In this document: positions 59,071 to 64,000 of the stretch, piece after piece
Position numbering within the stretch: position 1 is the first letter of the stretch
Layout: each line of letters starts with the position of its first letter
Assembly (NCBI GenBank): GCA_000218745.1
Contig: GL947595.1
Location: 682,532 to 746,531, forward strand
Source of the DNA: Prochlorococcus marinus bv. HNLC2
Lineage (GTDB): Bacteria > Cyanobacteriota > Cyanobacteriia > PCC-6307 > Cyanobiaceae
Direction: 5' to 3'
DNA: 64,000 bases
The notes under the pieces: generated by a model
The model's database searches: none
What the model was told of the DNA's origin: nothing
The model's input: only the letters and a program-made list of their open reading frames with translations
Made by a program: the position numbers and the translations under genes

Positions 59071-59775
59071 ATGGAAGGTTTAGCTTTAGTAGTAGGAGCA
59101 GGTGGAATTGGAAGACAAATTGCAGAAGATTTGGCTTCCAAAGAGAATAATCTAGAGGTTATATTATGTGGAAGAAAAAATGTATTTAAAAATTTTTGGG
59201 AGCTAGATATTGAGAATGAAAATTCTTTGAAAGATTTCAAAGACAAACTTAGTAAATCTAAATTAAATTTAAGACTTGTATTAAATGCCACAGGAAGATT
59301 ACATAGCGAAAAGCTTAATCCTGAGAAAAGATTGCAGCATATTAATAAGGAAAATTTGATTGAGAGTTTTTCTATAAATGCATTTGCTCCTATCTTATTA
59401 GCTAAAACTATTGAAGAATTTATTAATAAGGAATTAGAGTTTAATTTTGCATCTATTAGCGCAAGAGTCGGAAGTATTACTGATAATAAAACTGGAGGAT
59501 GGTATGCTTACCGAGCGGCAAAATCTGCTCAAAATCAATTATTTAAGTCATTAAGTATTGAATGGGCACGAAAATATCCGAAAGCTATTATTACTCTTTT
59601 ACATCCTGGAACGGTAAATACAAATTTATCAAAACCTTTTCATAAGTTTGTTCCAAAAGATAAATTATTCTCTCCTCAAAAGACATCAAGTTACATGATT
59701 GATATTTTACGGCACCAAAAGCCAACAGATTCAGGCAAATTTATTGCCTGGGATGGAAAAGAAATTCCTTGGTAA
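59071..59775 (+). CDS. short-chain dehydrogenase/reductase
   Basis: NAD(P)-dependent oxidoreductase of unknown substrate, 234 aa. GLALVVGAGGIGRQIAEDLA is a variant of the TGxxxGxG cofactor motif (VGAGGIGRQI), NATGRL replaces NNAG, and the catalytic Tyr-Lys are in WYAYRAAKSAQNQ, with SISARVGS supplying the Ser. The layout resembles CsgA-type SDRs. It converges with the cysteine-lyase-like gene 4 nt away. Confidence 0.88.
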   Translation: MEGLALVVGAGGIGRQIAEDLASKENNLEVILCGRKNVFKNFWELDIENENSLKDFKDKLSKSKLNLRLVLNATGRLHSEKLNPEKRLQHINKENLIESFSINAFAPILLAKTIEEFINKELEFNFASISARVGSITDNKTGGWYAYRAAKSAQNQLFKSLSIEWARKYPKAIITLLHPGTVNTNLSKPFHKFVPKDKLFSPQKTSSYMIDILRHQKPTDSGKFIAWDGKEIPW

Positions 59776-59779
59776 AATT

Positions 59780-60955
59780 TTATTTCATTAATAACTTTAC
59801 TTCATTTAAAAATAAATCAATTTCATCTTCTTGTGTTATTTGGTGAATACAAACCCGAAACCATTTTGGGTCTTCGATAACTCTTATCCAAATTTTTTTA
59901 AGACCTAATTTTTTAATAAATGCATTTTTGTCAATAACTCTATTTACGTTAAAGCTTACTATCCCATTTTTAAGAGGGCTTTTTAGGGCTAATTCAATGT
60001 CTTTAAATTGATTTAATTCAAACCATAATTTATTACTCATAGCTGAAATAATTTTATTTTTTTTATTACTAGGGATATCATTTTCAAACAAAGATAGTGA
60101 TTCTCTCAAGCCCGCTAGCAAAGGTACACAAGAAGTAGCAATCTCAAATTTTCTTGCATCTTCATGTAAAAGATTATCAGATGGTTCATAAATACCTTGC
60201 TCTTTTTTTAGGGACTTCCATCCAATTATTGTAGGTCTTGTTCTGCCAATAAATCTATCTGAAACGTAAAAAGCACCTAAACCTTCTGGACCGCATGCCC
60301 ACTTATGGGAAGTAATTGCATAAAGATCAGAATATCTAACTTTCTCCTCAATTTCTATATGTCCAAAACTTTGAGCACCATCAACTATTAAATAGGAATT
60401 TTTGTTGACTTTTTCTAATTCATACTTTAATTCTTTTAAAGGTACCTCGTATCCGAAATTCCAAAGTACATGTGAGATAATTAATATTTTTGTATTTTTA
60501 TTTAGGTATTTTTTTATCTCATGAATAACTAGTTCGTCATTTAAATTGCTTATTTTTTGAATTGGAAAAATATTTAATTTTAATTTAAATCTTTGACATA
60601 ATTCTCTAACGGCTGCAACAATTCCAGGATGTTCGCAATCACTTATTAATATTTCATCTCCCTCTATAAAATCTATGCCCCATAAAGGTAATACCATACC
60701 GGTAGAAATATTTTCTGATAAAGCTATATTTTTGATTTTTACTCCCATTAATTTTGCAATTAATCTCTTGGTTAATATGACCTCATTATTTATATATGGC
60801 CAAACATTATTAGTAAAAGGACCAATCTCTTGTAATTTTTCCCAACTATTTATTATTTTTTTCAGAGAGGGGTTAGGTAGAGGACCTTGTCCACCATAAT
60901 TAAAATAAATTTTATCTTTTAAGCTTGGTATTAATGATCTTAAATTGGTGGTCAT
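59780..60955 (-). CDS. class V aminotransferase, L-cysteine/cystine lyase-like
   Basis: PLP enzyme of the NifS/SufS/C-DES group, 391 aa. YFNYGGQGPLPNPSLKKIIN start, ALSENISTGMVLPLWGIDF, HVLWNFGYEVPLKELKYELE, LIVDGAQSFGHIEIEEKVRY (Asp and Gln at PLP) and YAITSHKWACGPEGLGAFYV (Schiff-base Lys). The HKWACGPEG segment and the absence of a C-terminal Cys loop point to cyanobacterial C-DES, which frees persulfide from cystine for Fe-S clusters, rather than SufS. Assignment tentative. Adjacent to an ArsM-like gene, 9 nt apart on the same strand. Confidence 0.85.
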   Translation of the reverse strand: MTTNLRSLIPSLKDKIYFNYGGQGPLPNPSLKKIINSWEKLQEIGPFTNNVWPYINNEVILTKRLIAKLMGVKIKNIALSENISTGMVLPLWGIDFIEGDEILISDCEHPGIVAAVRELCQRFKLKLNIFPIQKISNLNDELVIHEIKKYLNKNTKILIISHVLWNFGYEVPLKELKYELEKVNKNSYLIVDGAQSFGHIEIEEKVRYSDLYAITSHKWACGPEGLGAFYVSDRFIGRTRPTIIGWKSLKKEQGIYEPSDNLLHEDARKFEIATSCVPLLAGLRESLSLFENDIPSNKKNKIISAMSNKLWFELNQFKDIELALKSPLKNGIVSFNVNRVIDKNAFIKKLGLKKIWIRVIEDPKWFRVCIHQITQEDEIDLFLNEVKLLMK

Positions 60956-60964
60956 TTATATTAT

Positions 60965-61753
60965 TTATATATTTCCAACCAATGTTACTGTTCTAAATTC
61001 TATATCTTCAACTATTTTCCATGGTTCAGAACTTCTTTCAGCAAATTTAAGATTTTTAAATCCAATCTCTTTAAAATCACTAATGAATTCTGGTTCATAC
61101 CAGGCTCCACTAATGCATCCACTCCATAAATCCGGATCATTTTGTAAACTTAATGGCACTTTTTTATTAGAAACGATATCGCTGATTGCAATTCTCCCAT
61201 TAGCTTTAAGTACTCTTTTGATATTTTTTAATAAGGACTTTCTTGACTCTGGATTAACTAAATTTAAAACGCAATTGCTTAAAATAATATCAACAGATGA
61301 AGATTTTATAATGGGTTGATTTTCATTATTTAATTCGTCAAGCTTTTCAATAGATCCCTCTATGAATTGAGTATTTTTATAACCTATATTATTTGCAACA
61401 TATTCTATGGCATCTCTTGAAAGATTTAGCATGTCTTTGTTTTGATCTACCCCTATAATTTTTCCATCTCTCCCAACTATTTGGGCACAAATGAATGCAT
61501 TTTTTCCACTACCGCTTCCAAGGTCTAAAACTACATCATTTTGCTTGACATATTTTGTTGGGTCGCCACAACCATAATCTCTTTCAATTACTTCTCGAGG
61601 AATTGCATCTAGATATTTTGGATTAAATGATACTGGCGTACATAAACAACTTTCTTTCTCTATTGCAGCAGAACCGTATCTATTTTGTATTGCTTCTTTA
61701 TGATTTAATTTGTTATTTTCAGATTCAGAATTACCGCAACAACTATTTGCCAT
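60965..61753 (-). CDS. ArsM-like arsenite methyltransferase family protein
   Basis: SAM-dependent methyltransferase, 262 aa. The N-terminus is Cys-rich (MANSCCGNSE). LCTPVSFNPKYLDAIPREVI ERDYGCGDPT, the SAM motif VVLDLGSGSGKNAFICAQIV, VDIILSNCVLNLVNPESRKS and WSGCISGAWYEPEFI together resemble ArsM, where Cys in these places bind As(III). Expected role is methylating arsenite for detoxification, but methyltransferases of this group also act on other substrates. Probably co-transcribed with the downstream cysteine-lyase-like gene. Confidence 0.82.
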   Translation of the reverse strand: MANSCCGNSESENNKLNHKEAIQNRYGSAAIEKESCLCTPVSFNPKYLDAIPREVIERDYGCGDPTKYVKQNDVVLDLGSGSGKNAFICAQIVGRDGKIIGVDQNKDMLNLSRDAIEYVANNIGYKNTQFIEGSIEKLDELNNENQPIIKSSSVDIILSNCVLNLVNPESRKSLLKNIKRVLKANGRIAISDIVSNKKVPLSLQNDPDLWSGCISGAWYEPEFISDFKEIGFKNLKFAERSSEPWKIVEDIEFRTVTLVGNI

Positions 61754-61781
61754 TTTTAAATTGTTTTATTTTAATATAGCT

Positions 61782-61810
61782 AAAAAAAAACCCCCTAAAA
61801 GGGGGGGGTT
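61782..61810 (-). terminator. terminator of the DUF4278 gene
   Basis: On the minus strand AACCCCC... pairs with the GGGGGTT before a nine-T run (plus-strand AACCCCC 61789-61795, G-run 61801-61808). It separates the DUF4278 gene from the ArsM-like gene downstream. Confidence 0.85.
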
Positions 61811-61818
61811 ATACTCAA

Positions 61819-61992
61819 TTACTTTTGGTAATTTACACCTCTGTAATTAAAATAAGTTTTCTCATTATTAGATGAAACATTTAATTGTCTTTTTTTGTAA
61901 ATGTTTCTTCTGTAGGTGAGCTCAACAACTTCCTTAGATGATGGTTTGTTGTTTTGTTCGTAGGTTTTTCCTCGGTAAATAAGTGTAGTCAT
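61819..61992 (-). CDS. DUF4278 family protein, 57 aa
   Basis: Small basic protein with two YRG-type motifs: MTTLIYRGKTYEQNNKPSSK at the start and TYFNYRGVNYQK at the end, with ELTYRRNIYKKRQ between. This is the signature of the cyanobacterial DUF4278 family. Function unknown. It has an unusually clear promoter and an 87-nt structured leader, so it is probably strongly regulated. Confidence 0.8.
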   Translation of the reverse strand: MTTLIYRGKTYEQNNKPSSKEVVELTYRRNIYKKRQLNVSSNNEKTYFNYRGVNYQK

Positions 61993-62080
61993 AATTCGAT
62001 AACAACACGGCTATCCCCCGTTCCATGGTATAGCTCGGACTGCGCTCCTTTTGGAGTGAACGAATAGTAGCAATGCTACA
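61993..62080 (-). promoter_or_regulatory. structured 5' leader of the DUF4278 gene
   Basis: GC-rich 88-nt leader in AT-rich DNA. Three hairpins can form: GTAGC/GCTAC (plus-strand 62067-62079), CGCTCC/GGAGTG with loop TTTT (62043-62058), and GCTATCC with GG-TATAGC (62010-62034). It ends just before the ATG. It could be a riboregulator, an RNA thermometer-like or protein-binding leader, or a separate small RNA; I matched no known riboswitch class. Confidence 0.6.
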
Positions 62081-62085
62081 TATTT

Positions 62086-62114
62086 ATTATAGACCTAATT
62101 TTTAATAAAAGTCT
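62086..62114 (-). promoter_or_regulatory. sigma70-type promoter of the DUF4278 gene
   Basis: A perfect TATAAT -10 box lies on the minus strand at 62086-62091, with a weak AGACTT -35-like element 17 nt further upstream (62109-62114). Transcription would begin near 62079, at the first base of the GTAGC hairpin. Confidence 0.6.
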
Positions 62115-62237
62115 ATAAAAATTAATTTTGATAGTAAATTTTTTTAATTAATATGTTATTTAAAGTAAATTTTGTAAAAATTTAACGTATTTAGGTATTA
62201 ATCTTTAATTTAGTAAACAAATTAAACTTTATTAGAT

Positions 62238-62495
62238 ATGACTGGTTTTCTTTATTTTTTGGGTAACACATTAAGATGGCCCGCTTTGAAAACCAGAGAA
62301 TTCATTTCTCTTCATGCTTATCTATTAGTTATTTATTTAATAACTTATATTCTCAGCCAAAACGGTATAAATCAAGCTAATTTAGTTTTTACTCTTGGAA
62401 TTTTAGCTCCACTTCTTATATCAATTGGTCAAGGCCTACCTGTAGATTGTTTAGATTATAAAACTGCACTTGCAAAAGAATTAGAGGGAAATTAA
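62238..62495 (+). CDS. hypothetical membrane protein, 85 aa
   Basis: MTGFLYFLGNTLRWPALKTR precedes two hydrophobic segments (EFISLHAYLLVIYLITYILS; NLVFTLGILAPLLISIGQGL) and the end PVDCLDYKTALAKELEGN. Conserved-looking; family not recognised. It converges with nfu. Confidence 0.65.
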   Translation: MTGFLYFLGNTLRWPALKTREFISLHAYLLVIYLITYILSQNGINQANLVFTLGILAPLLISIGQGLPVDCLDYKTALAKELEGN

Positions 62496-62509
62496 TTCAT
62501 CTATAAATA

Positions 62510-62755
62510 CTATAAAACTTGAACCACTTCACTAATTTCAGGAATCATTTCTTTCAATTTTCTCTCAATTCCCATTTTTAAAGTCATAGTGCTGCTAGGA
62601 CAACTTCCACATGCGCCCTGAAGTCTAACTTTTACAATTGGTCCATCAATTTCTGCAATCTCAACATTGCCTCCATCAGAAATTAAAAATGGTCTTAGTT
62701 CATCAAGAACTTTTTCAACATTTTCATTTGTGAGTGCAAGAGTCTCAGTACTCAT
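62510..62755 (-). CDS. nfu: NifU-like iron-sulfur scaffold protein
   Basis: Small scaffold that carries an [Fe-S] cluster for transfer to apoproteins such as photosystem I. 81 aa: [60 protein letters not shown]. The C-x-x-C (CGSC) binds the cluster between two monomers. This is the stand-alone NfuA/NifU C-terminal-domain form typical of cyanobacteria. Diverges from mqo. Confidence 0.95.
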   Translation of the reverse strand: MSTETLALTNENVEKVLDELRPFLISDGGNVEIAEIDGPIVKVRLQGACGSCPSSTMTLKMGIERKLKEMIPEISEVVQVL

Positions 62756-62825
62756 AATTTTTAATTAACTTATAATTAGAGTAGAAAATAATTTCATTCT
62801 TTGCAAAAAAAATAAATTTTTTATA

Positions 62826-64000
62826 ATGATTACTGAAAAAAATTTTTCCATTAATAGTAAATATGATGCAGTTTTAATTGGTGCAGGGATAATGAGCGCT
62901 ACATTAGCGTTATTAATTAGTGAACTTTTTCCAGATATTAATATTTTAGTTATTGAGAAGTTATCGACATCAGGACAAGAAAGTAGTGGTGCATTTAATA
63001 ATGCAGGTACTGGTCATGCTGCTAATTGTGAATTGAACTATACACCTACAGATGAGAATAATAAAATTAATATAGAAAAAGCCCTTTCAATAAATAATTC
63101 TTTTGAAGAATCGTTAAATTTATGGGCTTATCTATATGAGAGAGATCAAATAAATATAAAAAATTTTTTAACATTTCTTCCCCATATAAGTTTTGTCAAT
63201 AATTCCGAAGATGTAGCTTTTCTTAAAAAAAGATTTGAATTGATGAAAAAATGTAGAGAATTCCAAGATATGGAATTTACTACTTCATATGATGAGATTT
63301 CTAATTGGTCGCCATTGATAATGAAAGATAGAGATAACAAACAAAAAATTGCTGCAACTAGGTTGAAAAGAGGAACAGATATAAATTTTGAAGCTTTAAC
63401 AAGAGAATATTTTAAGTATCTTTCAAGAAAAGCAAATTTTGAAATTAGCTATAATACAAATTTATTAAATTTAAAAAGGATTAAAAATCATGAGTGGGAT
63501 TTATATGTAAGTAAAGACGGTAATAAAAAAATTTTAAAAGCCAATTTTGTATTTATTGGGGCTGGTGGAAAAACAATTAATCTTCTTCAAAAATCTAATA
63601 TCCCTGAGAGTAAAAATTATGGTGGATTTCCAGTAAGTGGGAAATGGCTAATTTCCGAAAATCAAGAGTTAAATTTAAATCATCATGCAAAAGTATATAG
63701 TAAAGCACCTATTGGCTCGCCTCCAATGTCTGTTCCTCATTTGGATTCTAGATGGATTGATGGAAAAAAATATCTTCTTTTTGGACCTTTTGCAGGTTTT
63801 ACAACAAAGTTTTTAAAAAAAGGATCATATTTTGATCTTTTTGATTCATTTAAAAAAGATAATCTTTTACCAATTTTTGATGTTGGATTTAAAAATTTTG
63901 AATTAATAAAATATCTTGCTTTACAGCTACTAAAAATCATTTATCAAGAATTAAGGATCTTCAAGAAATCATGCCATCTGCTTGTAAAGAGGATTGGTAT
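62826..64000 (+). pseudogene. mqo: malate:quinone oxidoreductase, 3' end outside window, frameshifted
   Basis: FAD enzyme that oxidises malate to oxaloacetate and passes electrons to quinone. The start [30 protein letters not shown] contains the FAD motif. [20 protein letters not shown], the [14 protein letters not shown] segment and [33 protein letters not shown] are diagnostic for the MQO family. Near 63926 one base is missing: the sequence goes from KYLALQ to a wrong frame, whereas one added G gives [29 protein letters not shown]. The gene runs off the right edge at 64000 without reaching its stop. Confidence 0.9.

Overview
The window is a low-GC, gene-dense cyanobacterial chromosome segment. 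The small photosystem genes psaE and psaC, the cyanobacterial pipX-pipY pair, the short ribosomal spacer holding tRNA-Ile and tRNA-Ala, very AT-rich intergenic DNA and a wealth of tiny single-membrane-span ORFs together point to a high-light-adapted Prochlorococcus. The clade call is inference from content and base composition; I ran no search.

Layout. 1-4987 is a ribosomal operon (16S without its 5' end, tRNA-Ile, tRNA-Ala, 23S, 5S) closed by a terminator shared with the convergent mutM. 5.0-10.4 kb holds mutM, psaE, a LysM protein, an aldehyde dehydrogenase, a rhomboid protease, a GNAT acetyltransferase and a DUF3104 protein. 10.4-13.4 kb is an island of small proteins. 13.5-17.3 kb has a carotenoid isomerase/desaturase-like flavoprotein and the thiamin genes thiD-tenA. 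17.3-24.2 kb is a second small-protein island with tatA, a PrxQ peroxiredoxin and a protein made of seven perfect 48-bp repeats. 24.4-27.7 kb is a tight three-gene operon (SABATH-type carboxyl methyltransferase, amino-acid dehydrogenase, sarcosine-oxidase-like flavoenzyme) coupled by two TAATG junctions; this is the most interesting metabolic unit. 28-36 kb has a GT2 glycosyltransferase, two fluoride channel genes, psaC, more small proteins, DUF3303 and DUF3764 proteins and two tRNAs (Tyr, Thr). 36.4-51.3 kb is mostly housekeeping: aroQ, miaE-like, cobI, der, an EcfT-type transporter, pipX-pipY-sepF-proC, a GT4 enzyme, recO-deoC-hpf, lipB, an acyl-CoA/ACP synthetase, pdhC. 51.3-64 kb has queA, cysK, two transsulfuration enzymes, rpsD, yidD, a thioredoxin-fold/MurE fusion, an SDR, a cysteine-lyase-like aminotransferase, an ArsM-like methyltransferase, a DUF4278 protein with a visible promoter and structured leader, nfu, and the 5' part of mqo.

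A theme across the window is single-base indels: mutM, the LysM gene, an NDH-like membrane gene, cobI, the acyl synthetase, pdhC (two that cancel) and mqo each carry one that breaks an otherwise normal reading frame. Because pdhC is expected to be essential and insertions and deletions are mixed, sequencing or assembly error is the simplest reading, but real decay cannot be excluded from sequence alone.

I saw no CRISPR array, insertion sequence, prophage or integrase gene.
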